A model generated the notes under the pieces. It ran no database searches and was not told the DNA's origin. It saw only the letters and a list, made by a program, of their open reading frames with translations. Positions 17,479-28,207 of a DNA stretch of 64,000 nt are shown in pieces. This DNA comes from Chryseobacterium capnotolerans (GTDB taxonomy: Bacteria > Bacteroidota > Bacteroidia > Flavobacteriales > Weeksellaceae). The first letter of the stretch is position 1. Each line of letters opens with the position of its first letter. The translations under genes and the position numbers were made by a program. The DNA is taken from NCBI RefSeq assembly GCF_021278965.1, contig NZ_CP065589.1, positions 1,927,001-1,991,000 on the forward strand, read 5' to 3'.

Positions 17479-18516
17479 CTATTTGATAAACTCTGTCTTG
17501 AAGACTTCGTCGTAATTGTGGACACAGTTGTTCACAAATCCCTGTTCGGCCATCCACTTATCACTGTATACTTTAGTGATGTATCTTGAACCGTGGTCAG
17601 GATATATTAAAACAACCAGATCATTTTCAGTTAATTCATGAGAATTAGCATATTGCATAAGTCCCTGCGTCACAGCTCCTGTTGTATACCCTCCCATAAT
17701 AGCTTCCTTTAAAGCAATTTCACGGGTTCTGTAGGCTGACATCTCATCATTAACCCTTACAAACTCATCTACCTTATCGAAAAGAAGCGCGGCAGGAATC
17801 AAATTTTTTCCCATTCCCTCAATCTGATAAGGGTGTACATCTTCTTTGTGAATCTCACCTGTCTCGTGATAGCTTTTTAATATAGAACCATCTGCATCCA
17901 CCCCGATAATTTTGATATCCGGGTTTTTCTCCTTCAAAAACTTTGCTGAACCAGATAAGGTACCACCTGTTCCGGTACAAGCAAAAAGGTGAGTGATCTT
18001 ACCTTCTGTCTGTTCCCAGATCTCAGGACCTGTAGTCTGGTAATGGGCATCAATATTCAGTTCATTAAAGTACTGATTGATGTAAATCGAATTGGGAGTT
18101 TCCAAAGCAATTCTTTTTGCCACTTCATAATAAGATCTAGGATCATCCGCCGGTACATTGGCAGGACATATATATACAGTAGCACCCAAAGCTTTAAGAT
18201 AAGCAATCTTTTCAGGTTTTGTTTTGTCGCTTACCGCGAGAATACATTTATATCCCTTAATGATACATACCATTGCAATAGAAAACCCAGTATTTCCGGA
18301 AGTAGTTTCTACTACTACGGAATCCTCTTTCAATAAGCCTTTTTTCTCTGCATTCTCTATAATATGAAGTGCGATTCGGTCTTTGGTAGAATGTCCAGGA
18401 TTATATGATTCTAACTTGGCATAAACGGTTGCTGGAATATCTTTTGTAACAGTATTTAGCTTCACCATAGGAGTATGTCCTATTAGGCCAAGAATATTAT
18501 CGTAAACATTACTCAT
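17479..18516 (-). CDS. Cysteine-synthase-family PLP enzyme, probable cysteate synthase
   Basis: This 345-residue fold-type II PLP enzyme has its PLP lysine at K45 (NPGHSTKDRIA), a phosphate/substrate loop TSGNTGFS (about 73-80) and glycine-rich ACTGTGGTLSG. The family replaces a leaving group on serine derivatives with a sulfur nucleophile. The protein differs from standard CysK/CysM near K45 (GHSTKDR instead of the usual P-x-x-S-x-KDR). With the neighbouring acyltransferase it fits cysteate formation from a phosphoserine-type donor and sulfite, the first step of capnine sulfonolipids. An ordinary cysteine or cystathionine synthase is the alternative. Confidence 0.8.
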   Translation of the reverse strand: MSNVYDNILGLIGHTPMVKLNTVTKDIPATVYAKLESYNPGHSTKDRIALHIIENAEKKGLLKEDSVVVETTSGNTGFSIAMVCIIKGYKCILAVSDKTKPEKIAYLKALGATVYICPANVPADDPRSYYEVAKRIALETPNSIYINQYFNELNIDAHYQTTGPEIWEQTEGKITHLFACTGTGGTLSGSAKFLKEKNPDIKIIGVDADGSILKSYHETGEIHKEDVHPYQIEGMGKNLIPAALLFDKVDEFVRVNDEMSAYRTREIALKEAIMGGYTTGAVTQGLMQYANSHELTENDLVVLIYPDHGSRYITKVYSDKWMAEQGFVNNCVHNYDEVFKTEFIK

Positions 18517-18738
18517 TATTTGTTATTTTCAATAAAAATCTGACTGCAAAAATACAAAAAAATAAATAATTACTAAACTTTTGTTTGATTTCTAGGGCAC
18601 GCTTTCGTAAAAAATTATTTTCCTGTTTACAGTATTAGCACGAGTTTAATCGCAAATTTTGCGCCAAATTTTTAAAATTTGTTAAAAACAATATAAAATA
18701 ATATAAAAGCCTTATTTTCGCATAATTGATTTAATACT

Positions 18739-21700
18739 ATGAAAAATTGGACTTTTAGGCAATGGAACACCGTTTTAGGATGGGTGATTTTCGTCATTGC
18801 GTTTTTCACGTACTTGTCCACAATAGAACCCAATTTCAGTTTTTGGGATTGTGGTGAGTACATTTCTTCTGCAGTAAAACTTGAAGTAACGCACGCTCCC
18901 GGAGCTGCTTTATTCCAGATAGTGGGTGCCGTGGCAGCCATTTTTGCATTAGGGAAAGGCGAAAATTACTCCATCGTAATCAACGCGATGTCTGCATTGT
19001 GCAGTGCGCTGACTATTTTATTTTTGTTTTGGACGATCACTCACTTTGTGAGAAGACTCCTGAACAAAGATTTTGAAGAAATTACAAAACATCAGGAAAT
19101 TTCTATCCTGTTTGCCGGAGCGGTAGGAGCATTGTGCTTCACGTTTTCAGATACCTTCTGGTTCTCGGCAGTGGAAGGAGAAGTTTATTCTATGGCTTCT
19201 ATGTTCATCGCGCTCTTGGTCTGGTTGATTACGAAATGGGAAAATGAGTATCAGGCAGCAGACAATGAAAGATGGATTATCCTTATTTTCTTCGTTTTAG
19301 GACTTTCCGTTGGGGTACACATGATGTGTATGCTGGCGACTCCTATGGTATGTCTTGTATATTATGCAAGAAATTATAAGTTTACCTGGAAAAGCTTTAT
19401 CTGGGCAAACCTGATTACATTATTAATTCTGAGTTTAGTCTTCAAAATTATTTTCCCACTCATCATGACGATGTTCGGAAGACTGGAGATTTTCTTTGTA
19501 AATGGTCTTGGGCTTCCTTTCCATTCCGGAACCATTGCAGCCTTTATTCTGATGGTAGCGATCTGCTATTTTCTGATTAAGTATGCAAGAAAAGCAAAAA
19601 AGAATATTTATCAAACGGCTGCTTTATCTGTAGTTTTTATGATGATTGGTTTTTCTTGCTGGATGGTGATTCCGATCAGAGCGAATGCGAATCCGCCAAT
19701 GAACCTTAATGACCCGGATACCGCAATTGGTATGCTGGATTATTATAACAGAGAGCAATATGGTGACTGGCCGACGATTTATGGACAGAACTATACGGCT
19801 TTCCTTGATGCTAACGGAATTCAAAAGAACGAAGACGGAAGCTTTAAAACAAAAAAGACCGGAGAAATCTTCGAAAAAGATGAGAAAACCGGAACCTATA
19901 GAAAAACCGGAGACCGATTTAATTATATTTTCAGTCAGTCTCAGGTGAGCTTAATGCCAAGAATGTTTAATGAGGATAAAGATGTAATGTCTAACTATAT
20001 TTCAATGTATGGAGCTCCTGATTTTACTTTCAATTATGCCAATGAAGACGTTGCAGATAATCCTCAGGCAAAGCAGATTTTTGACGAACTGAGAGCTAAA
20101 TATGATGATAAATCAATTACAGCTGCAGATTATTTAAAGGTAAAACCTTATAACCTTATCAATGTTCAGAAGCCTTCACTGCTTCAGAATATGGACTACT
20201 TTATTTCTTTCCAGAACGGATATTACTTTGTAAGATACCTGCTATGGAACTATGTGGGAAGACAGAATGACCTTGAAGGAAATATGGAAAGTACTAAAGG
20301 AAACTGGATTTCCGGTATTCCGTTTATTGATAACGTGAATGTAGGAAATCAGGATAAAATGCCTGCTAAGTTTAAGAATGAAAGTACAGTAGCGTTTTTC
20401 TTCCTTCCATTAATTTTAGGATTAATCGGATTCTTTTTCCAATTGAACAGAGACTTTGGAAGATTCTATGCTCTATTATCTTTATTCATTATTACCAGTG
20501 TCGGAATTATTTTCTATACAGGTGTAAAACCTTTTGAACCGAGAGAAAGAGATTATGCAATGGTAGGTTCATTCTATGCCTTTGCCATCTGGATTGGGCT
20601 GGGTGCAGGAGCTATTTTATGGTTTGTACAATCTAAAGTGAAACCAATGGTGCTAATATTGCATTAGGAGTCGTATTACTAGGAGTTCCTTTCATGATGG
20701 GCTTCCAGAACTATAATGTTCACGATAGAAGTAACAGATATACAGCTTATGATTATGCATATTCAGTACTAAAATCATTGCCGAAGAACGATATTCTGTT
20801 TGTATATGGTGATAACGATACCTACCCGGTTTGGGCAATCCAGGAAACGGAAAGATTCAGAGATGATGTGAAAGTGGTGAACTTCACTCTTGCTTCAACA
20901 CCTTGGAACCTTGATCAGGTAAAAAGAAGAACATACAATGCAATGGGTATTCCAAGTGAACTGACTCACGAAGATTACAGAGATGGAGTGAATGACCAGA
21001 TCTATATGATGAAGAAGGAAGATTGGGAAGGGGTTTTCTCTATGTTGAAAGAACAAGGAGTTCCGGATACAGAATTCAAAGACTTCAGAAAGTACCTTAC
21101 ACAGGATTCTTTAACCCTGAAAGATGCCATCAAGTTTATCAAATTCAAGTCTCCTGAAAAAGACCAGTTATTGAAAATGTATTTCGGAGAAGAAAAATAT
21201 GAAAAGTATAACATTCTTCCGGTAAACAAATTTATCCTTCCGGTAAATAAAGAGAATGCTTTAAAAGCAGGGATTATCAACCAGGCAGATCTTCCCAATG
21301 TAGCCAATCAGATTATGATTACTTACAAAGGAAACACATTATATAAAAACAACCTGATCTTAATGGATCTATTGGCAAACTTCGATTGGAAACGTCCGAT
21401 TAACTTTTCTTCAGGTGGTATTTATGACAGTGAAAATATTTTCTACCTGAATGATTATCTTCAGTTTGACGGTTTCAGCTACAGATTGATTCCAATACAG
21501 ACACTACCTTCGGCAGACGGCGATATGGGAAGAGTAGATGCCAATAACCTTTATAATGTAGTGAAAAACTTCAGATGGGGTAACTTTAAAGATCTGAAAG
21601 CTCACTTTGATGAAACGGCAACGTCTAATATCATCAGCTACAGAATGTCAGCAAGCAGAGCTGCTTCAGCATTAGCATTAAGCGGACAGAAAGCTAAAGC

Positions 21701-22223
21701 AATAGAGATCCTTGATCTTGCAGCAAAAGAAATTCCTGCTGAAAAATACAATGATCCACGTTCTTTAAGCTCAATTGTAACCGGATATATTATCGCAGGA
21801 CAGGAACAGAAAGGATTACAACTGGCAGAAGTGCTTAAAAAAGGAATCTTTGAGGAATATGATTATTACTTAAGCCTTTCTAAAGCAGATCAAAGCTATG
21901 TGAGAAGACAGATGAGAACAAAACCAATGGAATATTCTCTTGTGGTAGCCGCTGTTACAGATGCTTATACTAAGATCGGACAAAAAGAAAAAGCGTATGC
22001 TTATCTGGTAAAATCCATTGAGCCGATTGATAAAAAATTCAATGCATTTGTGAAGGAACTTCAGCAAATGGGTAAAGAAAAAGCAATGAAAGAATCTGAA
22101 GATGTTCAAAAGATCACTCCATTCTACCAATATTTATTTGATGTAATGGAACCTTTTGATTCAACTTACTCCAAAGAGAAAGAAAATCAGATCACTTCAG
22201 CGATTATTAAAGCAACACAATAA
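18739..22223 (+). pseudogene. DUF2723 (GT-C-like) membrane protein with one frameshift
   Basis: This is a large inner-membrane protein of about 1,160 residues. The first part (18739 to about 20640) starts FRQWNTVLGWVIFVIAFFTYLSTIEPNFSFWDCGEYISSAVKLEVTHAPGA, the DUF2723 signature, and has about ten membrane helices. The second part (20694-22223) continues with MGFQNYNVHDRSNRYTAYDYAYSVL and a soluble TPR-like C-terminus. The frame breaks at 20641-20645; one added base gives the family bridge GANIALGVVLLGVPFMMG. DUF2723 proteins are GT-C glycosyltransferases probably acting on lipid-linked sugars and secreted proteins. The frameshift is probably an artefact. Confidence 0.85.
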
Positions 22224-22232
22224 AGCACTTTT

Positions 22233-22260
22233 AAAAACGGAACTTCGGTTCCGTTTTTTT
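22233..22260 (+). terminator. Strong intrinsic terminator
   Basis: An 11-base arm AAAAACGGAAC, UUCG tetraloop (22244-22247) and GTTCCG followed by seven T form a classic intrinsic terminator. Confidence 0.92.
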
Positions 22261-22264
22261 GTTA

Positions 22265-22295
22265 TTGGCAATCCTGAATTTTAAGATTATATTTG
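22265..22295 (+). promoter_or_regulatory. Bacteroidetes sigma-A promoter
   Basis: TTG at 22265-22267, 20 bases, then TATATTTG at 22288-22295 match the consensus -33 TTG and -7 TAnnTTTG. The start codon at 22314 lies 19 bases further on. Confidence 0.75.
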
Positions 22296-22313
22296 TGAAA
22301 TTAAAAATGCAGA

Positions 22314-23801
22314 ATGTCCGAAACACAAAAAAGCAGATTCCCGATATATGCCGTAATCGTTACGGTTGTTTTTAAACTTCTTTTCTTATTGACTCATTAC
22401 ATTCAGGAAGATGCTTTCATTACCTGGAGAGTAGCTCAGAATCTACTGGACTATGGGGTAATCGGTTTCAATGGTGATACTAAAATTTCTGCTTCTACAA
22501 CACATTTATACGTTTTTGTGTCCTATATTTTCAACCTTATTTTTGGAAAAGAATATTTTATTGAACCTCTTTTAATTTTTAATTCCTTCCTATTTACAAT
22601 AGGAACATTATTCTTATCTCATCTGGTTCTTAAAAATCCCTGGCATAAGGCTATTTTCATCTTTTTAATTGGAATCCTGCCTCCCGCTATTAAGATTTCA
22701 ATTCTTGGAATGGAATACGGAATCCTGTTTTTTCTGGAAATGGCTCTGTTGTATTATGGTTTCAACAAAGGAAAAAAATGGGTACTTACGCTTCTTCCAA
22801 TCCTGATTATGTTTACAAGAATTGATACCGTTATATTTCTTGGGATTGCATTTCTTGTTGATACGATTTGGAATAGAAAAATCAGATGGAATTATATTTT
22901 TGGCGGAGTTCTGGGTGTTGTATCAACAATGGCTTTCAACTGGTTCTACTTTGGAGAAGTGGTCAACAATACAATTACAGCAAAGAAATTACTTTATGGA
23001 CAGCAGTTTACTTTCGGAGAACATCTCGACTATTTTCTGGTAAGTTTTGGAAATTTCTGGGGAATGCTAAAGGTTCCTGGGGCCTTTAATCCAATTACTG
23101 TGATTGTTCTTATTTTTGAATTGCTTTGTTTTATTTACCTGATAAGACAAAGAGAAAAAAGAAATTATTTCTTGTGGATGATCTTTGTATTCGGATGGGT
23201 GAAACAGGTTATTTTTATCTCTCAGAAAAGTTTATTCGATTGGTATTATTGGGTTCCGCAGCTTTTGCTTTTTGTTCCGGTTCTTATTTTTGTATTGGAA
23301 CAGAAAGAGAGGCGAAACTTATGGCTGTCTTTGCTTGTCGTGTTTTATATTGTTCCGATGCTGGCTTTCCAGACCATCCATGCTATTGCAACTGGAAACG
23401 GGGAGTGGAACTACAGAAGAACCATCGGTACGTTTCTTAACCAATATGAAAAAGACAAAAATCAGTGGATCTTACTGGAGCCTGCTGGCTATGTTCCTTA
23501 TTTTTCAGGATTAAAAACCATCGATGAAGTAGGGTTGGTAGACAAACAGATTCAGGAAGAGATTAAAAAAGATAAAGCGAATTATTGGATCAATACGGTA
23601 AAAAACAGAAAACCCAAATACCTGCTTTCGTATCAGAATTTATACGAAGGAAAAAATGCAGATTATTATCAAAGCCATTACAAGCTGTTGAAAGAATTCA
23701 GAGTAAAAGATCACCTGAAAAGTGATAATAAGATTCTGGAGAAGATTTACAACCTGAAACCTTCCGGAACAGATTATAACTTATATATCAGAGTTGATTA
23801 A
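22314..23801 (+). CDS. GT-C-type membrane glycosyltransferase, predicted
   Basis: This 495-residue inner-membrane protein has about ten hydrophobic helices and a soluble C-terminal region from about residue 370. Near residues 30-65 it reads HYIQEDAFITWRVAQNLLDYGVIGFNGDTKISASTTHLY. This is the acidic first-loop motif (ED-x-FI-x-x-R) seen in GT-C enzymes that use polyprenyl-phosphate sugars. It has its own promoter and follows the DUF2723 gene, another GT-C-like protein, so the two may serve one glycan or protein-glycosylation pathway. Donor and acceptor cannot be named. Confidence 0.7.
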   Translation: MSETQKSRFPIYAVIVTVVFKLLFLLTHYIQEDAFITWRVAQNLLDYGVIGFNGDTKISASTTHLYVFVSYIFNLIFGKEYFIEPLLIFNSFLFTIGTLFLSHLVLKNPWHKAIFIFLIGILPPAIKISILGMEYGILFFLEMALLYYGFNKGKKWVLTLLPILIMFTRIDTVIFLGIAFLVDTIWNRKIRWNYIFGGVLGVVSTMAFNWFYFGEVVNNTITAKKLLYGQQFTFGEHLDYFLVSFGNFWGMLKVPGAFNPITVIVLIFELLCFIYLIRQREKRNYFLWMIFVFGWVKQVIFISQKSLFDWYYWVPQLLLFVPVLIFVLEQKERRNLWLSLLVVFYIVPMLAFQTIHAIATGNGEWNYRRTIGTFLNQYEKDKNQWILLEPAGYVPYFSGLKTIDEVGLVDKQIQEEIKKDKANYWINTVKNRKPKYLLSYQNLYEGKNADYYQSHYKLLKEFRVKDHLKSDNKILEKIYNLKPSGTDYNLYIRVD

Positions 23802-23848
23802 AATATTGAAAATCAAAAGAGTATGTTGATAAGTAATGAATAATTTCA

Positions 23849-23888
23849 CTCTAAAACTCTAAAACTCTAAAACTCTAAAACTCTAAAA
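23849..23888. repeat. 8-bp tandem repeat (CTCTAAAA x5)
   Basis: Five perfect head-to-tail copies end 11 bases before the start codon of the DUF1697 gene. Copy-number change by slippage could alter the leader length. Confidence 0.85.
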
Positions 23889-23899
23889 CCTCATAACCT

Positions 23900-24427
23900 A
23901 TGAAATATTGTGCTTTTCTCCGCGGTGTTAATGTAAAAGGAACCAATATGAAAATGGCAGATGTCTGTTTGGTTTTCAAAGAGGCAGGCATGAAAGATGT
24001 GGTGTCTATATTGGCTTCCGGAAATATTGTATTTTCCTCAGATAAAAATGCTGATGAATTAAAAATAATCTTGGAAAAAGCAATGTCAGCTTATTTTTCT
24101 TATGACGCTTTTCTGTTTATAAAATCTCATGAAGAAACAGCTATTTTCTGGAACAGTATTCCTTTTGAAAAAAATGACAATCTTCATATTTATGGCTTTG
24201 TTGGAATACCAGGTGTAGAAAATGTTTTAATGGGAGAGTTTGAAAAAGCCGCTAAGGCAGACAATGAAAAAGCAGAAATTATTAATGATATTTTTTATTG
24301 GCAGGTTCCAAAGGGGAATACATTGGATTCTACTTTTGGAAAAGTTCTGGGAAAGAAGAGTCTGAAAGATCAGATGACCAGCAGAAATGTCAATACGTTT
24401 GAGAAGATTTTGAAAAAGATGGAGTAG
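23900..24427 (+). CDS. DUF1697 family protein
   Basis: This 175-residue cytoplasmic protein has the family N-terminus MKYCAFLRGVNVKGTNMKMADV, followed by VVSILASGNIVFSSDKN and, near the end, KSLKDQMTSRNVNTFEKILKKM. DUF1697 proteins are common and have a ferredoxin-like fold but no known reaction. There is no close co-oriented partner: the upstream gap has the tandem repeat, and the downstream 533 bases hold only repeats. Confidence 0.9.
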   Translation: MKYCAFLRGVNVKGTNMKMADVCLVFKEAGMKDVVSILASGNIVFSSDKNADELKIILEKAMSAYFSYDAFLFIKSHEETAIFWNSIPFEKNDNLHIYGFVGIPGVENVLMGEFEKAAKADNEKAEIINDIFYWQVPKGNTLDSTFGKVLGKKSLKDQMTSRNVNTFEKILKKME

Positions 24428-24551
24428 ATCTTTTCTTATTTAAAATACATTACAAATATTCAATAGGAATGGGCTTTAGTCCGTTCTTTTTTAATCAAAA
24501 TTCCATTGGCTTTAGCCAAAACTTAAAATTAAAATACAAATCCCACAATTC

Positions 24552-24581
24552 TGTCATTGCGAGCATAGCGAAGCAATCTCA
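24552..24581 (+). repeat. Dispersed GTCATT...GCGAAG...ATCTCA repeat, intergenic copy
   Basis: This is closely similar to the minus-strand sequence inside the radical SAM gene at 3795-3825. It shares CTGTCATT, AGCGAAG and AATCTCA in the same order and nearly the same spacing. Confidence 0.7.
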
Positions 24582-24713
24582 TCCTCGCTCTACATAAAAA
24601 TCTATGTAAATCCGCGAGATCTGTGGGAAATAAAAATTCCAAGTATCTAATTGATAACGTATTTGTTATCAATCCATCGGGAATCTTACCTTAGATTTTA
24701 ACATGTAGTGTTT

Positions 24714-24757
24714 AGATTCTTTCAGAAATCACAGATTCGACGTAGTCAATGACAAAA
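24714..24757 (-). repeat. Dispersed 44-bp repeat, copy 2 (inverted)
   Basis: The reverse complement matches 2283-2326 with 3 mismatches in 44 bases. Confidence 0.85.
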
Positions 24758-24863
24758 TGGATGGATAAAAATGTATAAAGAATTATCATTGAACTATTGT
24801 CCAAAATTGTAATCAAAACTTAATCAATAAAATATACCTGAACAAAATAAGGTAACTATTTTT

Positions 24864-24884
24864 CCTTAAACCTTAAACCTTAAA
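24864..24884. repeat. 7-bp tandem repeat (CCTTAAA x3)
   Basis: Three perfect copies lie about 76 bases upstream of kdsA. They are similar in style to those at 859-879 and 23849-23888. Confidence 0.7.
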
Positions 24885-24960
24885 CCTCACTCTCTCCTCA
24901 AATAATTTCCAAGTCTGAAACTTTCTCAGTATTTTTACTGAAGTTTTTAATTACAACAAA

Positions 24961-25770
24961 ATGATTCAGTATTTAGATAATATTCAGCACAAAGATTCGA
25001 AGAACTTTTTCCTTATTGCAGGACCTTGTATTATTGAAGGAGAAGATATGGCATTGAGAATTGCTGAAAAAGTAATCAACATTACAGACAAATATAATAT
25101 TCCTTACATTTTCAAAGGGAGTTTCAAAAAGGCAAACAGAAGCCGTGTAGATTCTTTTACAACCATTGGAGAGGAGAAGTCTCTTGAAATCCTTAAAAAA
25201 GTAGGGGAAACTTTCAATATTCCTACCACTACAGATATCCACGAGAATGAACATGCTGCATTAGCTGCACAATATGTGGATGTTCTTCAGATTCCAGCAT
25301 TCCTTGTACGCCAGACAGATTTATTGATCGCTGCGGCTAAGACAGGAAAGTGTGTGTCTTTGAAGAAAGGGCAGTTTCTTTCCCCTGAAGCAATGAAATT
25401 TGCTGTACAAAAAGTGACAGACTCCAATAACCCGAAAGTAGCCATTATTGAAAGAGGAAATTCTTTCGGATATACAGATCTGATTGTGGATTACAGAGGA
25501 ATTCCTACCATGAGAGAGTATGCGCCTGTAATTCTGGATGTTACGCATTCATTACAGCAGCCTAATCAAAGCTCTGGAGTAACAGGAGGAAGACCGGATC
25601 TTATTGAAACGATTGCCAAAGCAGGAATTGCAGTAGGAGCAGACGGAATCTTCATTGAAACTCATCCAACTCCGGAAACAGCATTATCTGATGGTGCCAA
25701 CATGTTAAGACTAGATTTATTAGAAGATTTATTACAAAAATTAACAAGAATTAGAGAATCGATTTTGTAA
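24961..25770 (+). CDS. kdsA: 3-deoxy-8-phosphooctulonate (KDO-8-P) synthase
   Basis: This 269-residue cytosolic enzyme condenses phosphoenolpyruvate with arabinose-5-phosphate to make KDO-8-phosphate, the precursor of the LPS inner-core sugar. Family blocks are IAGPCIIEGEDMALRIAE, YIFKGSFKKANRSRVDSF, TTDIHE, VDVLQIPAFLVRQTDLL, ERGNSFGYTDLIVD, VTHSLQQPNQ and FIETHPTPETALSDGANML. Length and motifs are complete. A TonB-dependent receptor gene follows 43 bases later. Confidence 0.96.
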   Translation: MIQYLDNIQHKDSKNFFLIAGPCIIEGEDMALRIAEKVINITDKYNIPYIFKGSFKKANRSRVDSFTTIGEEKSLEILKKVGETFNIPTTTDIHENEHAALAAQYVDVLQIPAFLVRQTDLLIAAAKTGKCVSLKKGQFLSPEAMKFAVQKVTDSNNPKVAIIERGNSFGYTDLIVDYRGIPTMREYAPVILDVTHSLQQPNQSSGVTGGRPDLIETIAKAGIAVGADGIFIETHPTPETALSDGANMLRLDLLEDLLQKLTRIRESIL

Positions 25771-25813
25771 TTGTTAAAAAAACATTAATTTTAGAAATTC
25801 TAAAATATTTCTT

Positions 25814-28053
25814 TTGAAAAAACTAGTTTTACCGCTAAGCCTTATGGTCCCTATTCTGATTTTCTCCCAACAAAGAAAAAAGATACGGCGACCACTAGAG
25901 TGACCGATATAGAGGAAGTCGTGTTCCAGAAAAAAACAACAGGGAAAACCAATGACCTTACCAATGTAAGAATTTCTGCAAAAGAAGCGAAAGCAGTAGC
26001 TTCTATCAGTGGAGGCATTGAAGGACTGATTAAAACGCTGCCTTCCGTAAATTCCAATACTGAGTTGTCTTCCCAATATATGGTACGTGGTGGAAACTAT
26101 GACGAAAACCTTATCTACATCAATGATATTGAGATTTACAGACCTTTCCTGATCAGAAACTCTCAGCAGGAAGGGATGAGTATCATCAATCCGGATATGG
26201 TTTCTACAGTGAACTTCTCAGCAGGAGGATTTGAAGCTAAATATGGTGATAAAATGTCTTCTGCTTTAAATATTTATTACCGTGAACCTGAAAAATTTGA
26301 ACTTTCCGGTGAGGCCAGCTTAATTGGAGGTAGATTGACAACCGGTTTGGCTTCTAAGAATAAGAAATTTACAGCATTATTCTCAGGAAGATACAGAAAT
26401 ACCAATCTTGTTCTTAATACCTTAAAAGAAGATACGGATTTTAATCCTACATATTGGGATTTTCAGTCTTATCTGAATTATCATGTTAATGATAAGCTTT
26501 CCATGTCATTCATCGGATATTATTCCAAGAATGATTATGAAATGATTCCTAAAGGGAAAAGTGTTACTTTCGGAAGTCTTCAGCAGCCTATTACAGTAAA
26601 TATTTCCTATGCTGGTAAAGAAAATGACCAATACAAAAATATGATGGGTACATTTTCCATGAACTATAAGCCGGCTGACAAGTGGAAACTTACCTTGGAT
26701 GCCTTTGCTTATCAGAACAGAGAAAGGGAATATTACACCATCCGATCAGAATATAATCTGCAGACATTTGACCCCATTACAAAGGAACCCGTTTCCAGTT
26801 ATGATCTTGGGGGACAGAATGAACACGCCAGGAACGATTTATTTGTAAGAACTTACGGAACACAGTTTAGAGCAAAGTTTTCACCTAATGTAAATACAGA
26901 CATTGAGGTGGGTTTCAAATACGAAAAAGAAAACCTTAAAGATCTTACTAACGAATGGAAGTTGGTAGATTCTGCAGGATACAGCTTGCCAAGACCGGAA
27001 GTGATTGATCCAAGAGCAGGAACTACAACAGGAGATTTGAGAATGTTTTATTATATTGCCGGGAAAAATAATATTGAACCTACAAGATTATCTGCGTATG
27101 CTCAATATTCCCAGAAATTTTACTGGGGGGCAAGCAAAGTATTTTTGAATGCCGGAGTAAGAGTTTCTAACTGGAGCTTCAATAAAGAAACAATATTTTC
27201 GCCAAGAGTTCAGTTTGCAATAAAACCGGATTGGGATACCGACATGTTATTTAAACTTTCTGGAGGAATTTATTATCAATCTCCATTTTATAAAGAGATT
27301 AAAGATCTTGACGGAAACTTCAACTCAAATATTAAGTCACAAAGATCTATTCAGGCAATCCTTTCCAATGACTATGAATTCTATATGTATGACAGACCGT
27401 TTAAATTAACAACGGAGCTTTATTACAAGAAAATGGATAATCTGATTCCTTATTATATGGATAATGTAAGAATCCGCTATTCAGGACAGAATAATGCCAA
27501 AGGATATGCATACGGAATTGATACCAGGTTATTTGGGGAGTTTGTTCCTGGAGTAGATTCTTGGTTATCTGCAAGTTATGCTAGAGTGTATGAAAATATT
27601 GATGGAAGAGGAGATATTCCAAGACCTACAGATCAAAGATTCAGAGTGGCAATGTTCTATCAGGATTATATGCCGCAATTCCCTTCTATGAGGGTAAACC
27701 TTACTTTGGTATATGCGATGGGATTACCAACAGGATCTCCTGTTATGTTTAATGATAACGGGCAGCCGGATTTCAATTCAGCATACACCTATCAGAAAAC
27801 ATTACCGGCGTATAAAAGAGTAGATATTGGATTGACAAAAGTATTTATTGATCCAAAGGATAAAAATAAAAAATCTGGTTTCTGGGGTAATTTCCAGGAA
27901 TTATCTCTGGGAGTACAGGTTTTCAATGCATTTAATATCAATAATACGGTGGCTAACCAATGGATCACGGATTACAATACCAATTATATGTATCCTGTTC
28001 CGGTACGTCTTACAGGACGTTTCTTCAACGTGAAGTTAGAATTCAAACTATAA
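25814..28053 (+). pseudogene. TonB-dependent receptor with a 5' frameshift
   Basis: This is an outer-membrane receptor of about 745 residues. A plug domain (TDIEEVVFQKKTTGK..., LIKTLPSVNSNTELSSQYMVRGGNYDENLIYIND) is followed by a 22-strand-type barrel ending in the aromatic FNVKLEFKL. Its signal peptide (LKKLVLPLSLMVPILIFSQQ, TTG start at 25814) is in the preceding frame. Adding one A to the A6 run at 25876-25881 joins them as QQRKKDTATT. There is no carboxypeptidase-like N-terminal extension and no SusD partner, so the substrate is more likely a metal chelate or small ligand than a glycan. The frameshift is probably an artefact. Confidence 0.82.
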
Positions 28054-28097
28054 AAATCTGTTCAATCTGCATGATCTGCGAAAGAATATAAAACAAT

Positions 28098-28132
28098 AAA
28101 TCCTCTGAATTATTTTTCAGAGGATTTTTATT
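28098..28132 (+). terminator. Intrinsic terminator after the TonB receptor
   Basis: A 10-bp stem AATCCTCTGA / TCAGAGGATT (28099-28108, 28117-28126) is followed by T-rich sequence. Confidence 0.85.
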
Positions 28133-28207
28133 TTTCCTGAATTTTATAACAAGATTACACAATTTTATAACAACGGCTTACTGAATATTTTTAACTTTGT
28201 CTCAACA

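Larger units (their letters stand above)
24428..24960. other. 533-base intergenic region made of dispersed repeats
   Basis: There is no credible ORF. It contains a GGCTTTAG-type inverted pair (about 24470-24525), the 24552-24581 and 24714-24757 dispersed repeats, an ATCTGTGGGAAA-type word (24619-24630) and the 7-bp tandem array at 24864-24884 just before kdsA. Confidence 0.6.

Noticed and set aside
23849..23888. Possible CRISPR array
   Set aside because: The unit is only 8 bp, directly tandem, with no spacers and no cas genes in the window.
25814..28053. Programmed frameshift at the A6 run of the TonB receptor
   Set aside because: Seven other genes have the same type of single-base homopolymer break, so error is the simpler explanation.
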